43,178 nt of DNA from CAWDPQ01 sp049642465 (GTDB lineage: Bacteria > Acidobacteriota > Vicinamibacteria > Vicinamibacterales > 2-12-FULL-66-21), in NCBI GenBank assembly GCA_049642465.1, contig JBAROV010000140.1, positions 1 through 43,178 of the forward strand, written 5' to 3'. Positions 21,101-31,000 of this stretch are shown in pieces (the stretch's first letter is position 1; every line of letters starts with the position of its first letter). Under the pieces are notes generated by a model. That model searched no databases, had not been told where the DNA came from, and was given only the letters and a program-made list of their open reading frames with translations. Position numbers and translations under genes: made by a program.

Positions 21101-21173
21101 CGAGGCACAGCACGACGACGAGGGCAAGTAATCCCCCGGAGCGCGAGCGGTTCCCTCGACCGATGCTGCTCAT
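9150..21173 (-). CDS. Giant exported protein: CnaB-like array, Ig-like domains, LamG
   Basis: Exported protein of 4007 residues, signal peptide about 1-33. The N-terminal ~900 residues include a CARDB-like section. About 950-2080 is an array of roughly 13 carboxypeptidase-regulatory/CnaB-like beta domains, each opening like GTVxGxVxxxxGxPVxGAxV. About 2105-2315 holds two bacterial Ig-like (Big_5) domains with VTPADGTARVPVNQSVAVQFSE-type openings. About 2315-2930 has Ig-like repeats, and 2930-3145 two more Big_5 domains. About 3365-3570 is a LamG/concanavalin-like domain (SWWRGDGNALDA, FDGVDDQIVVPHN). From 3575 come ~105-residue repeats containing TSSNPAVATAT and PVGVS. The protein stops 20 residues into another such repeat. 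It is translationally coupled (ATGA) to the upstream 302-residue gene. I infer a fibrous surface or matrix protein; no catalytic motif was recognised. Confidence 0.9.
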   Translation of the reverse strand: MSSIGRGNRSRSGGLLALVVVLCLVQGLTIQAQEPTDPILARSKIIITGGGIAISPAHQVVPRNIATIVETVFGVPGENGNGPEANDDLRAAFPADAILVAELVGPSLGQAVTLTTRAGEPFKVQPLAIAGLHYLRGIRLVSGGATLLAANPDTVTLEVIDQVLVSQVTSRPLSADEIRDRGIVIDQTNYQVINFSAAFGFQSKAINISFPMIVPTRAGVSLAPAAPPLELPALQPTVTPAPSIEIPKLIEAFQTANVSVGGLFLKVEDEDVERAFSIPPLSGVVVIPGNIAYLNQFFSILTLVSNSAPGHSNLTAHDVKAEIILPSGTDTVAGSGDDPLRMAKLGSPPAEQPRVLPVTLPGVDGKLGTADDVLVILPQQSGNSEHLVEGLREGTHTIEIKVSAMLHGLPIGPVAISGRVLGTVEVRNPTFALTLSHPATITAGEDYDLHVTLTNTSRSPANLASVNLLPRSISGATLLSNQSVQIESIAAGDSQTVTFRLRAQTTGTVTATSFTSEGIPGRFELTTAVGALGIPMSPNTLVLPTAANSLPAALRNAGVGFLGQAFALATSPVTPEGLLPIGQQIVYDRGTTLAQAGQRASLQEPLSAIARDLLLDWSGSEFARLPERYGTGQATALARAQQDFRGMDELFRRSRRGREVLDAIGSMFGEAVSASGLTAFVDAWSEAAASRAPHVAVFAAPLSPGLPLAVEIIDPSARHLGLSAVGGAIASDVPFGSFVPLTASGDAVGQLAVITTPESGQHEAAVRAGTAGTFNFNLVVPDGSGLRRLSYSNVTVGAGVRARVRFVIGGANAYALEVDDDGDGSADRAIEPSGSTAVVDAGPKLLGASQILTGQNDGSAYGQVVALVFSEEVSRASAQDGLSGAQLTNYHVEGNDVVGAAVQPGGRVVLLSLRDGLGPLVARHVTVTGIEDRLGNPMSPSPATALIETEIGLDGGTIAGRVIRGSGTPVPNARIRLIHTVNQQSVTVSVKDADANGAYSFDFVRTLPTTLEAIDSENGERGEVHAAIRHGQRLDLDVVLLGTGTVAGRALSPAGAPLVGAVVRVSSLTRFGEILSALTDASGAFSIAGVPVGNITIEAAHSATNSRTVRASTVPVAGGVVVENLTLIPLVEAAVQTGSIAGQVFRADGVTPAAGIPVFTSRGGIATTDASGAYRIDLLPTGEITIRAIDQARIEQATIVTTVVANTVITANLRLFGGVGKVRGVVLDADGIPVSGAQVGGGATLQTTNATGAFELQDVPLGQRPITALHAPTQSTGSIIASLTVPNETVNVQIVLEARGTITGIVTDGSGAPVPGLKVFLLGGLNLAGLTNAQGGYRFEHVPVGSYQVSAFTPDFSDGNIVTTRLAFRGEVRVANVKFRGKGTVTGTVLAADGETPLGARVGLSELRVKVGQLRPPENFNCFSNIQVGDQTIELPQCQPVGIGFGMEPLTRVIDNDVASGKFTFTDVLVGGVTVEAANALTPIVMTARGEIPAHGSTVDLTLKLAPTSVVAGVVLLPDGQPAGADVVVTLSGRNVVTDANGRFVHFEVAPGSFTLTASDNIRTGFVGTTSGTVAPGVTAEIPIRLLGKGSIAVEVRGVNGVVPNAQVRVRAGGFPNEEREGITGPTGQIVFAGGDSFFEGPFSVTAFDPASAVSGFTSGTIVRDAQVEITVQLPNEAGVVEGRFLNTAGTQPIPNAQIRLSSSGGDAFATTLADGIFHFDGVRLGAVTIEGFDPVTARRGRATGTLNAHGQTLSIDVRQIAQGTVRGFVRLSTDQSAVSAADVTISVNSVFGAQFRTTTNADGSFSFPGVSAGTFSLSATGSGLSGSATGQLEFEAEVVAVDVVLQVPERGRVEGHVTTASGEPAVGAQVLFGSRVTTVDNSGFYFFDDVGMGTLTVRAVASLGPDGGVGTGSLVYSGEVALVNIAFVGTGAVSGIVRSGGSPVPFAIVTLSTRNKSGRNFGASTQTDANGAYSFPSAPVGDVSVTAVQTGTQLAGTASGTLAAPGDTIDLPVALQPSAAIRARVLRESTNTPVGAMAVEVVGASRRFGSTSGDGTFRFTNLALGTYQVLVTDPLGEGLVRGTVTLDEGGEEIDLGDLVLDEFYPEVQSVTPADGTARVPVNQSVAVQFSERIDPSSLNATAIVVSTAAGSVAGSWSLSADARTATFTASAPYADFTQVNVKVTTAIKDRVGRALKNVHVSAFQTTDSLPPAVLSASPTASAVGTQLNAVIRISYSEAINPAAFTGPAIVLTLNGAAVGGTITPVLNNTALVFTPSQALQANATYSVTVRPATDVFGNIQAQGLAYSFSTIDTLAPSIGSLVATPTSAFEGSTVSIVAQIAGASDVATVEFLLNGSVVTTDSTAPYQASIPVSPALRPSFSVSARATDTSGNIGSPATVTVDVQTDTAPAVTILTPSDGASANTGSLVQLRVRGTDDLGVSRIAYQTSGSFTTSGAFNVNPPVSSQEVTFTVSVPPNAAPGPLLLRAATTDTAGASSPTASVSITLNDVTVPTVQFVSPAPGTGLDAGQSATVIVSAADNGELSSISVETTGAAVFTATRPVAPPAASAQVSFDIPIPASTPEGQSLNVTVRAHDVAGNQSTLTSRTFPVIVPDTTPPLLTDLTTVSGSTRVLQGETASLRATFSDNVGVTALVVETHGATETSGVVPISPPVLAGNGTVLIPVPASVANGATISVHVRARDAASNLSDERIVTLTVGDTATPLVTVLSPAAGTTVAPGQTVTLQVRATDDTAVRRVVFAASGVFTASSTQDVNPPAASVELTFPVALPSGTSAGDLILTAEAVDTANNSSGPISRTVTVTDIVAPTVQVTAPPAGVPVDPRQPLQVTVQASDAVGVAQITLTASGAAAFSETRTISPVATARTETFTLNLTPPIAGGTLTLSATGRDQSGNAGQSPAVAVPVQDVVAPTVASIQPVDGATGVDPQSIVVIEFSEPMENATVSAANVTLLRGTTVEPVTIGVNSDGRIVTLTPQSRPLPLNATFTVTVGAGLTDRAGNPLAQARTFTFQTIAPDTAGPRVQTTTPIAGAVGVALTTNIDVTFSEPIATTSVTPQSFRVSVGGVPVAGTFSFLDVNARARFAPAAPFATDAIVVVELTPGITDVAGNSLVDANGQPLTAPFTFTFVTGSFGIVYPAAESSVVENSAISIEARASAALGVSSVVYTVNGQALPAASGPTFAATFPVPSAASTPTLTILASARNAQGNEIATDTRLVHVVVGLRVTPPLAGIAVGGSLTLRFSTTSAAAEAVQIQLRAGDPTLVSFPVNPVVLPAGQMSVDAAITGEAVGNTAIFGESNYGTASAIVSVSEVVPGQTFSPTASLVGTSLVNPPSAGVVTITSNVVPEWSPLAGLTSWWRGDGNALDAVGTNHGTLQNGAAYATGQFGQAFTFDGVDDQIVVPHNANLNAGTGITIAAWVNPTSIGHARPIAQKRSSGNVGGYTLETADQPSAPDDSVQWVLWINGQTVILQTPANVLQPGVWRHVAATYDGESMKIFVDGTQRASLSIAGAVADSTEPFVIGRNVVIPSFAWHGLLDEVEVYQRPLSTAEIEALARRGTPDPGGQTRTVDVVVLSAPAASSTNVSITSSNPAVAMATSGPIAAGSQTATLLITAGEAGTATLIIRAGGETRSLKVVVGGASPFGIPYVFGPPVGVSVLPAPSAGYVIAAAGEQSTLALALLSTPAGAQTPVTVTSTNPAVATATAGVIAAGDQTTQVSITTLANGVTTIVLRAGGVTRLLTVVVGTPAPNAIPLIAASPVGVSSIRGPRAGEIFAPTAAARTVRVRFLNAPAANDTQVDVTSSDPAVATATSPAVIHAGEQTLDVVLATGNAGRATLTFSAAGQTLTLDVAVGIDAVAEKTPLVSSAPAGVSIARAGSVGHVIAPASVVSLPTLKIPLLTTPAAGPIQVTVTSGAPSLVSFGGAGSTTVTIAQGEQTIELPLSISGTPGATLLFFEFEGQRRELLVIVGNPPNSQLPLLTAPVVGVEIK

Positions 21174-22078
21174 GGCCTGACGGTGATCCGGACTGTTTTC
21201 GGGAAACTCGCGGCGCCACGGCTGTCCCTGACGGTCAGCGAGAATTCCATGACCGTTTCAACCGTGATCGCGGGCGACAGGAACGACGCGTTCGCTTGGC
21301 CGGCCGAGCGCAGCGAGATCCATGGGCCGGTACGCTGCTCCCAGATGTAGGTGAGCGGATCGCCATCCGCATCGCTGCTGCCTGCGGCCGACAAGGCCAC
21401 GACCGTCAGCGGAGCGACGATCCGGTCCGGGCCCGGTTCAGCAACGGGAATCCGATTGTCAGCCGTGGACGGGACAGTGACCGGCACCGTCGCGGTCGCC
21501 GCCATTCCTCGACATCGAACCCGAACGCTGGCTGTCCCATTACTCCGCGCCTGGAGAAGACCCGAAGGATCCACACCGAGCACCGCGGCATTGCTGGTCT
21601 CGTACAGCGTGCCTGTCTCCGGGCCGGTGAGATCCCGGGACACACCGTCCGCAAAGATGCCCATGACTTCCAGCTGAACGACCTGTCCGGTGAAGCTGAG
21701 TGCCGGAGGCGGCTGGATCACGAGCCGTTGCAGGGGTCCGGGATCGGCTTCAACCTGGACGTGCGTCGACACGAGACGACCGTCAACCAGGATCGCGGCT
21801 GCGACGATCAGCTCCGGTCCAACCGCTCGCATCGGAAGTCGCACCTGACCTTCGTACGCCCCAGAGCCTCCCGCTACCGGCAATCCCTCGGTATTGCCTT
21901 CACTCGTTGCGATACGAACGCTGGAGATCACTTCGCCAGGTGACGGCCCGACTCTGACGGTCACCATCTGGCCGGATCGAACGATGGCGCCTTCAAGGGG
22001 CGACAGGACCTGCACGGCGAACACGCGGCCAGGCAATCCGGCGAGCAGCAACAGACCGCAGAAGATCCTGGTTGTCAT
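21170..22078 (-). CDS. Exported Ig/PKD-like domain protein
   Basis: Protein of 302 residues with a signal peptide (about 1-21, ending RVFAV). Residues about 22-110 form a first beta domain (VLSPLEGAIVRSGQMVTVRV). About 115-205 resembles a bacterial Ig-like group 2 domain, with VMGIFADGVSRDLT, YETSNAAVLGVDPSGLLQARSNGTASV. About 215-302 is a PKD/K319-type domain, with VAEPGPDRIVAPLTVVALSAAGSSDADGDPLTYIWEQ cut by the usual DSRGAAS ending. It sits between the two giant genes: its start is 6 bases after the stop of the 3375-residue gene and its stop overlaps the 4007-residue gene start (ATGA). It probably works with them at the cell surface, as a small accessory or connecting module. No enzyme motif is visible. 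Confidence 0.85.
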   Translation of the reverse strand: MTTRIFCGLLLLAGLPGRVFAVQVLSPLEGAIVRSGQMVTVRVGPSPGEVISSVRIATSEGNTEGLPVAGGSGAYEGQVRLPMRAVGPELIVAAAILVDGRLVSTHVQVEADPGPLQRLVIQPPPALSFTGQVVQLEVMGIFADGVSRDLTGPETGTLYETSNAAVLGVDPSGLLQARSNGTASVRVRCRGMAATATVPVTVPSTADNRIPVAEPGPDRIVAPLTVVALSAAGSSDADGDPLTYIWEQRTGPWISLRSAGQANASFLSPAITVETVMEFSLTVRDSRGAASFPKTVRITVRP

Positions 22079-22084
22079 GCTGGT

Positions 22085-25000
22085 TCAATTCCTGAAAAAC
22101 AAATTGCCTGCAGGGTCCGCTTCGAGCAGTTGAATGACGCGGCACGTGACATCCGGCGTCAGGTCGTGGTTGCGATCTCGGGAGTCCGACTGGATGCGAG
22201 GCCCTTCAAGGGGGTCGAGTGTCCGACACGACTCCACCGTCAGTTCGGGCGTGTTCCGGACCACAGCATGGTCGGTGTGTCCCGCAACGACGGTCATCGC
22301 GAGCGTATCCGCAGGAAGGCCTTCGCGCTGACTCGCCTCTGAGACGACCCTGTCGTTCTCCAATGGGAACACCGGCGTCGGATCGCCCCCGATCAGTAAT
22401 TCTTTGACCGCCATCTTGTTGGCGTCTTCCCAGGCGCTCATCCATGCTTTTGTCCGAGCGGTGCCTCGCAGCTTCGACATCTTTGCGATACCAATGACGG
22501 CCGTGAGCGCTTCCTTTGACACCTTGAGGAGCGTGGTTGTGTGCGCGGTGCTCGCGTCCGGGGTCCAGTTACACAGGAGGCCAAGCGCGCTCCACATCGC
22601 TTCGGTCGGAGACAGGAACAGGGCCCCGCCAACCGGGCTGAAATCAATGCCCAGTTCGGTCTGTTCGGTCGTCGTCCCGACAATGTGATGACTCGGCACT
22701 CGGACACCGCCCGCACGAAGGGCGGCGATTTCGGCGCTGGTTGTCTGGAGATCGTCCACCGCGCCTGTCAGGTTGAATCTCAGGGTGAGGTCCATGCCCT
22801 GGATGGTGAGCGCGCACATGTCAGCGAGCGCCTGTGGTTTGGCTTCAGGGCTGAGGACTCGCTCCGGATTGTCGCCAATGATCTTGAGCACCGACGCCAC
22901 GTCCGTTGGACTCGCTGCGATTGGTAGTCTGTCGCGCTGTTCGACGATCTTGTCCGCGAGCTGAGATCCACCGAACGGCGAGTTCATCGCGATGATCTTT
23001 CTCACCGCTTTCTGAACCGCCGGATCGTCGTTCGTCAGCTTGCGCGCGAGAACACCGCCCATGCTGTGCCCGACGATGTCGATCTTCCCGACCGCGTACT
23101 GCGGCAGGTACTCTGCAATGGCCCCTCTGATTTGCGCCTTGATGGACTCCGTCCCTTCGCTGAAGCGCGCCGACGCGTACGGCATGCCGATCTTGAAGAC
23201 GTCGAACCGGCCGTCGAAACCTTTGAATTGATCTGCCGCACCAGCGTCAGCCGGCACCAGTGGTTGGAAGTAGTTCCAGCTCTCGGTGGTCGAGAACAGC
23301 CCATGAATCAAGAAGACTGGCGGCCGCCGGAGGGAGATCCGGCGCGTCGATTGTCCGAAACCCACCTGCTGGATGGTGAACTTGACCGTCCGCTCCTCCT
23401 TGACGAAGGTGGCCGGCCAGCCGTGATCCGCAGCGTTGTGGGCGTCGCGGACGAATACAGAGGGTGGGACGTAAAACAGCGTCGCCTCTCCGCCGTCGCC
23501 AACGTCAATTGTGGTAATCGGTTCGCCGGCGCCGTTCACGAGCCGCCCGATGCCGTCGGTGACACCGGTCAGCTCTCCATCGACAATCGAGACCAACGCT
23601 TGGGTGCGCGGTTGTAATCCCTGAACGAAGATGCGCAGCCGCCCGCCGCCGCTTTCGTCGCCATCCGTCGTGGCGCCGAGAACCGGGACGTCGCGCCCCT
23701 CGTCCCGATTGACGTGCCACCGGCTGAACGGGTGCTGAAGATCGTTGAGCGGCGACGCGTCGAACAATTCGATCGTGAAGTGCTGGTGATCCGCGGTGAC
23801 GTTCAGCAGCGCGGAGCCGATTTCCGGGCCGATGAGATTGCCGCCCTCGTCTTTGGCAGTGGCGGCAGCGAACAGATTCTGCAGGCCGGCCTGCGTCGGC
23901 GTAAACCGCTCCGTGATCGTGAAACTGCCGCCGGGCGCGATTGTGGCGGCGTGCAGTACCGTGCGGCCGGCGCGTACCACGTCCACATCCCGCAACGGCA
24001 GCTGACCGGTGTTCCGCACGCGGTAGCGGATGGTCACCGTCTGATACACGCTGACCGTGGCCTCCGGAGCACCCGAGCCTGGACCGCCCGGCGTGTGGAA
24101 CGCCATGTCCAGCTCGAATCGTGGCTGCGGGATACAGTTCGGATCGGGACTGACGTCATCTGGCGGCACCGGCGATTCGGGAGTTGCGGGAACCGACGGA
24201 TTGTCGAGATCGAGCTTGTAGTAGAAGAAGCCTGCGACATTGTCGAGCCGGTTGGCCTCGGGAACTCGATTCGGCGAATCGAGCATGAATACCCGCGCAA
24301 ATGGCGCTCGCGCGGAGAGCGCCTCCATGTTGAACGGCTCGTCGAAAATCGCGCGGTTTCGCGCTGCTTCCACATCCAACTCGACATCGAGCACGCGTAT
24401 CTCGCCGCTCAGCAGGCTCAGCGGATGAACGTGCAGGACGTCGTAGTCCTGTTGATTGACTCCGTCGCCGTCATACAGCGTCACCGTGAGACCGTTGATG
24501 GTGTTCGCGCCCAGATTCAGCGCCCGTACCGCCAGGGGCTTCCTGACTTCCTTCTGAGCAGCGTCGATGCGGGCAAGCACGATCCGCTCATTGCAGTGCC
24601 GGACGACTGCTCGCGGCGTCGTAGCCTGCTCGATGGTCACGCCAACATTGCGACAGGTGTTCTGGACCCGGAGGAAGTCTGGGAGTCCACCAGGGATCTC
24701 TCCAATCAACAGAGAATCTGCGGCGATCGACAAGCCGGAGTTGTCTCCTCGCGGATATTGAAGCGAGGTCAGTTCCAGAGCGCGTTCGATGAAGCGAAGC
24801 GCCTCGACGATGAAGGCGTTGACGTCTGCGTCGGTCTCAAGAATTGGCACGCCGGGCGCCCTGACCGGCTCGTTGTTCTTGTCACGGCATTGCGCGCCGC
24901 CAACCTTGAGGCATGCGAATCGGACGATCTGTCTGATTTCGTTCGGCGCGAACACTCCGAGATCCGCACTCCGCACGGCGGTGGACGCAATGAACTCCTC

Positions 25001-28000
25001 GAAGCTGCCGCACGGCTTGGGGAAATAGCTCGAAAGGTCAAGCGGAGGTTCGACAGGGTTCTCAACGCCGGTCAAACAGCCCGTCGGCGAGCGGAGACTC
25101 TGTCGCGTGCCGTGGGTGGCGCTCAATAGCAGCTGGTTTGTGGTGGTCGTAGCAACCAATCGGCCCATGGCGGCCCTGACGGCTGCCTTCGCCACCGCAT
25201 GCACTTCCTGTTGGCAGTTCTGACTCGCCAGGTTGGGGCCGTCGAAATTCCGGCCTGGATCGGTGATATCGATCGTCGTGGCCGATCCGCGCGAAATCGT
25301 GACCGATCGTCCGTCGTTTTCGCAGGCACCCTTGATGCGCAGCATGACGCCAGACTTGTAGAGGTTGAACTTCTCGAGCAGCGCGCGTTCGTAGCCCTCA
25401 AAATTGGGAATGCCAGTGAACTGACCGGGAATTGTCGGCGTACTCAGTCGCGTCACGAGCGCATCGAGCTGGATTGGACCGACCGGCACGACGTCGATGT
25501 ACTCGCCGGTCAGCAGCCAGAGCAACAAGAGCTGTTGACGAGCCATGCCGAGATCGCCCGTCGGATCCGCACCAGCCGGAGAAATGGGCATCCCGACGGG
25601 CAGGACCGCAGCCTCGAAGGCTTCACTAGGGATCGCATACATGTTCAAGTCGGCGACAGCCGGCGGATTACCGCGCAGAATCTCCTCCACATAGTGATCG
25701 AGGAGGATCTGCGCAACCTCGACATCGTCGGCCGGCACCATGACCTCGATGTCGTGGTCGCTCGTGCCCAGTTCGAATCCGGTCCTGCCGCAGGATGCGG
25801 CGAGGTCGTTGTCAGTCGGATTTGGCGTTGCCCAGAGACAGGCGCCGCTTCCCTGCTCGAGAAAATACAGGGCACCTGGAGCACGCAGCCAGGGCATGAG
25901 GTTCCCCAGCCGCTGTCTTGCTTCAACAACAATGGACGCGAGCGCGTCGCGCTCGTCGCGCAAGCTGCGCGTTTGCGCCGCGGAAGGATGCTCACGAAAA
26001 TCCAGCGCCAGTTCGTTGCAGACGTTGCAGACCTGGATCAACTCGGGGCCCGTCGTGCTGCCGCTCGTGTACGCGATACCTGTCGTGAAATCGACCTTGA
26101 GTCTCGTGAGAAAAATGTCCCGCTTGGGGAAAATGCGCAGCACCCGATCGTCACCGCCGTTACCATCAAGATCGATGAGATCGGTGAAATTCCTCGGCGT
26201 CGCTCCGGGGACTTCGGACAGTGCGTCGTTGAGGAAGCTCAAGTCGATCAGGGCGAGACCGTGGCGGCGGATCTCCACATATGCCATCAACCTTCCGGCG
26301 TCGACGTCGAGACTGAACGCTTCGCCTGGAAGGGGAACGCGTCCGATGACGTGCGCGGGACCGGCGTGAAACAGGTCGGTCAGCGAGCTCAGATCGACTA
26401 CGGTCAACGCCCCGCAGACTACGCCGCCTGCGCAGTCCTCCGACGGCAGCGCACTCGTCACGAACGCGAGATCGAAGAGCTCGTCTTTCGCTTCGATCAC
26501 ACGGCCGATATCCTCATCGTCGTTCTCGCGGAGACCCAGATTTCCATCCCGATCGACGTCCACGACGAGATTCGATACGAGCGTCAGACGCGTTGCCGGG
26601 TCCGCCAGGACGATTTCCTGTCTCGCTACCAGCTCGGGCGTAAATACCTGCAACGCCGAGATGCCGCCTGGGCCAGGAGTCTCCAGCGCGATGACCGCGT
26701 CCTTCACAACGCCCACGTCGAGGAAATCACCGCTGATGAACGCGTGCGGGCCCTTGTCTCCGTCTGCATCCGCGCTGTTGCCGAACGCGCGGACCACATC
26801 GACGGCCATGAGCCCCAGCGGCGTTGTGAGCACGTACGCGATTACCGTGTCGCCAGCCGGCAGTGTCCTCTTTGAGTGCAGTGCCGCGATTTGAAGGGGC
26901 ACACCGGACGCCGGAGGGACGCCTTGCGCTGGAACCGCGCCGATTGGAGTAGACAGGAGCCGTGATCCCCGAGGCTGTACCGTCGTGCCCAGACAGTTGA
27001 CGATTGGCTCGGGAAGTGGACGCGCGGTGCATGCGCTGACGTCGTAGATCTCGAGCTTGCTCGCCAATTCGCCGCCAGGTACGCGACCGCCGCCAGCGAC
27101 GAGGAGCAGATCGCCGGCGAAGACTCCTTCTCCCGCCGGGAAGGTCGCTTTTCGAACAACCGCAAGAGCGCGCGGGTTGGTCGCGGTGGAGTGGAATCCA
27201 ATCAGCCGCGGGTTCCGCGGATCGCCGACGTCGACAACGACGAGACGGCTTGGCGGCGCAAATTCGTAATCGGAATCGGCGGATCGCAAGCCATTTGCAA
27301 TGAAGAGCGTGTCCCCGGCAAACGCGACATCGATCCCGGCGGCGCTACACGAACTGGGGTTCGAGCACACCTTCAGTAGGTCCGAGATTTCGGGTACGTC
27401 GCCGAGCCTCACCAGCGACTCAGGCTCGAAGGGCGTGAAAGCCACCGGATCGCCAACGTAGACGTTCCCAGCGAGATCGGTCGCGCCGAGGAGCGATGCG
27501 GTATAGCGCTCACCGGGACGGAAAGGAACCGCAGGTCGAAAGACCATTCGCCGAGCGCCATCAAAAAACTCGACCACACCGTCCACTGGAGCGCCCGACG
27601 CGTCGGTGACCAGCAAGCCGTTTCGAACCGAATCGGCGTTCATCGCCTCAGAGAATTTCAGTTCGAATTGATCAACCTGCCCTCCAGTCGGCAGATTGCT
27701 GCCAACCGTGACGGGCGGAATTTCGTCGTCGCTCAGGACATTCGGGATTTGTCCGATCTCATCGCGGACAGCAGGCGCTCGAAATGTCACCGACTGAATG
27801 ACATCTTCGGTGTCCAGCGTCACGACGACGAGGTCAAGGGTCGAGTTGCAAACCGCTGGGAGCGTCGCTGTGGTGGCGTCGGTGGTGAAGTTGACGAACG
27901 GAATGCCAACGATCGTGACTGCGTAGGCTGCCTGGAACTGGTAGTCGACAGTGACCCAGCTCATACAGTTGTTGACAATGCGCAGGAACCCGTAGCTCCC

Positions 28001-31000
28001 CTGCGCGATCACGCCCATGAAGGGGGGCGATGCCGTTTGATATCGTCCGTCGACGAGCGGCGCACGGTCGAACACTGACCACACCGCGCGACCCGCAAGG
28101 CTCCCAAGGCGGCCGACGATCACCTGGTCGTCAGGCGTCGCGTCCGGCGGCGCCAAGACTCCGATGTCCAGCGGCTCACGAGGCACGACACCGCCAAGAT
28201 CCAGATTCACCCCAGCCACGAAGGGGAACTCGGCCAGAGGAGCAATGGCGAAATCCGATGCGATAAGCGGAGATACGCGGACGACCGTGCCATCCGGCAC
28301 TGCACCGACTGGAATCTCTACGAAAACACCGCCCGGGCCCTCGACTCGCCCGCCTGCCGCGCCCACGACCACCGCACCGTTCGCATCCCTGAACGCCGCA
28401 ACTGGAACTGTCGTCTCGTTCCCCGCCGCATCACGAATCGTCATCTCCAAACGATCGCTGCGCAGCGCAGAGACGACGCCGCTGAAGCTGCCATCCGTAT
28501 TCGGCGTCAGCGTCGTCAGCGCGTTGTTGCGCAGATTGCGAACCACGACGACACCGCCGGGATCCGCGGTGCCTTGCGATCCCGTAATGGTCGTGGTGCC
28601 GGTCGTGTCTGGAATCGACGCGACGACTGTTCCTGCAGGCGGCGGCGCAGGCGGCGTGACGTCGACACTCGTGAATTGACTGACGAATGGGGCCGCGAGC
28701 GCGTGGCCGGCGGTGTCTCGGATCGTCGCGGCAACCGACAATGTATAGAGCGTCTGGGACACTAAGAGTGCAGCAGGCCTGAACGTCAGCGCGATGTTCC
28801 CCGGCGCAAGCGCGAGCGTGCCGGCGACCGGGCCTGCACTGCTGGCAACCGTCAGCGCTCCAGACGTCACGCTCGCGGGATCAATCGGCTCCGAGAACGT
28901 CACCGCCACGCTGCTGCCAAGCGGAACCTTCGTCGCGCCATTCCCCGGCGTCACCGCGACGATCACTGGCGGCGAAGCGCCAAGCGATGCGGGACGGTTC
29001 GTCACCGCGAAGTTACCGGCGACCTGCGTGTTGATTAGGGTGCCGTCGCCATTCGCCGGATTGGTCACGCGGACGTCGATCGGACCCGCCGGCAGCAGCA
29101 GCGTGTACCGCCCCGTTGCATCGCTCATCGCGGCGACAGGAACGTTGACGCCTTCGACCAACGCACCACCGAGCGGTGCCCCGCCGGTGGCAGTGACTTC
29201 GCCCGTGACATAGCCGAAGTTGCCCGTTGCCTGCAGCACCGCGTATCGACCTTCGCTGCGGATGCCAGGGAGATGCACGCTGCCGTCTCCCAGCGGATCG
29301 ACCGTGCTGATTAATCCCCCCGTCTGTGAGATCGCCATCGCGACCAGGACCAAACGAGTGGCCTCGCCGACGTCCACGAGCTCCACGACCATTGCGGCTG
29401 TGCCGCTGGGCACAGGGTCCGTCGATGGCAGCACAATCTGAAGGTCGCGCGTCAGCGGAGCGCCGTGAAGATCGAGCACGAACGAGCGGAGCAGCGTGAG
29501 CCCGCCGGGTATCGTGAGGGGAAAATCTGCAGGAGCGATCGGCCGCACGTCGAGGGGTAGATCTTCAGCGGATGATCCCGGCGGTACGATCACCCGCTCA
29601 CCCGTTGGCGCCGTGAACTCACCCCCCTGGCCGCCGAGCACTCGTCCTCTTGGCGCAAACGGCTCCGCAGGCAACTTGCCTGCGAGATCGATGGCACCGT
29701 CACGCACTGAGAACGGTGTCAAGGGTCGCGAAGGCGCGACACCAAAGGAAGCCCGAAGCGCGTTCGACGGCCCATCGGTCACACCGTACAAACCCAGGCG
29801 CCGCCGGCCAGGCATCGGCCGCAGCGCAGAGCCGCTCGCAAACGTGAAACTTTCAGTGAGATCGATTTCGAGTGGCGTGCCGCTCGGCAATGGTTCGGCA
29901 GGATTCGCGGTCGCAGCCACGACCGACCGTGCGCCGGATTGCGCAAACAAGATGCGAGGCGCCGGATTGAGTGTTAGCGTCAGGGCAGGCGGCGGGCGCG
30001 GACTCAATCCTGTCAGCGCCGAACCCGATGCCGGAATTGCCGGCGCATTCGGCGCCAGGTCCGCCATTGTGAACGCATACTGGCCCGACTCGGGAATCTC
30101 GCCCTCCAGACTCGTGCCATCAGTCGACCGCGTCGCAGCACCGAGCGCAAGCCAGCTTCCGCTGTCGTAGTCCCACTTTGCGAGGATCACGTCGCGGCTG
30201 ACTGGAGGAAGCGGCGTCATACGCGCGGCAAGTCGCGCGTTTGCCACAAACGGGTTTCCGGCCGCGACCTCCACAATTGCCAGCGGATTCCAGCCAAGCG
30301 GCAGCCGTCGAATCGCGCCTTGAAGACCGATTTCCGTCAGTCGAACGAGACGATCTTCCGTCAATCCACCCGGAGCGAACACCACACGCGCGGCGCCGTG
30401 AGCGACGCTGCCGCCGGCAACCGATGAAACGATCGGCGTCGCCGTATTGAGCGCGGTCAATCTCGCATCGTCTGGCTCGACGCGGCGGCCGTCGATGACG
30501 ATGACAGTGAGGTCAGCGGCCGTGAATCCGTCTTTGCTGACGCGGAGGCGAGCCGGACCCGCCGCAACCGATAGCCGGAATCTGCCGAAACTGTCGGAGT
30601 TGACCGGCAAGACAGCGGCTGCACCACCCGACGCGTCCAGCAGCTGCACGCTTGCGTTCTGGATCGGCGACCCCGTCGCATCATCGAACACCCAGCCAGC
30701 GATGACCCCGCGTCCCAGCGCCGCCGGTGCAACCGCAATGGTGAACGACTGTGTGGCAGTGCCGGTACGACCGTCGCTGACAACGACAGTTACAGGTACG
30801 CTCGAGGAAAGCAGCGATGGCAGCCATGCGATCACGCCCGTCGCCGAATCGACCGTCATCCCCGCCGGCGCTTGCGTCAGTGTGTAACTCAGTGTGTCGC
30901 CCGCATCGGGATCGCTGGCGTCGACGTCATAGGTGTACGACTGGCCCTCCGTCGCTGAGTTGACGGGAGTCGACGTGATGAACGGCTGCTGGTTCGGCGG

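Noticed and set aside
23714..25129. Plus-strand open frame of 471 codons
   Set aside because: Same reason: antisense to the giant gene, no recognisable features.
25199..26875. Plus-strand open frame of 558 codons opposite the 3375-residue gene
   Set aside because: Arg/Asp/His-rich composition without motifs; antisense shadow of a real gene.
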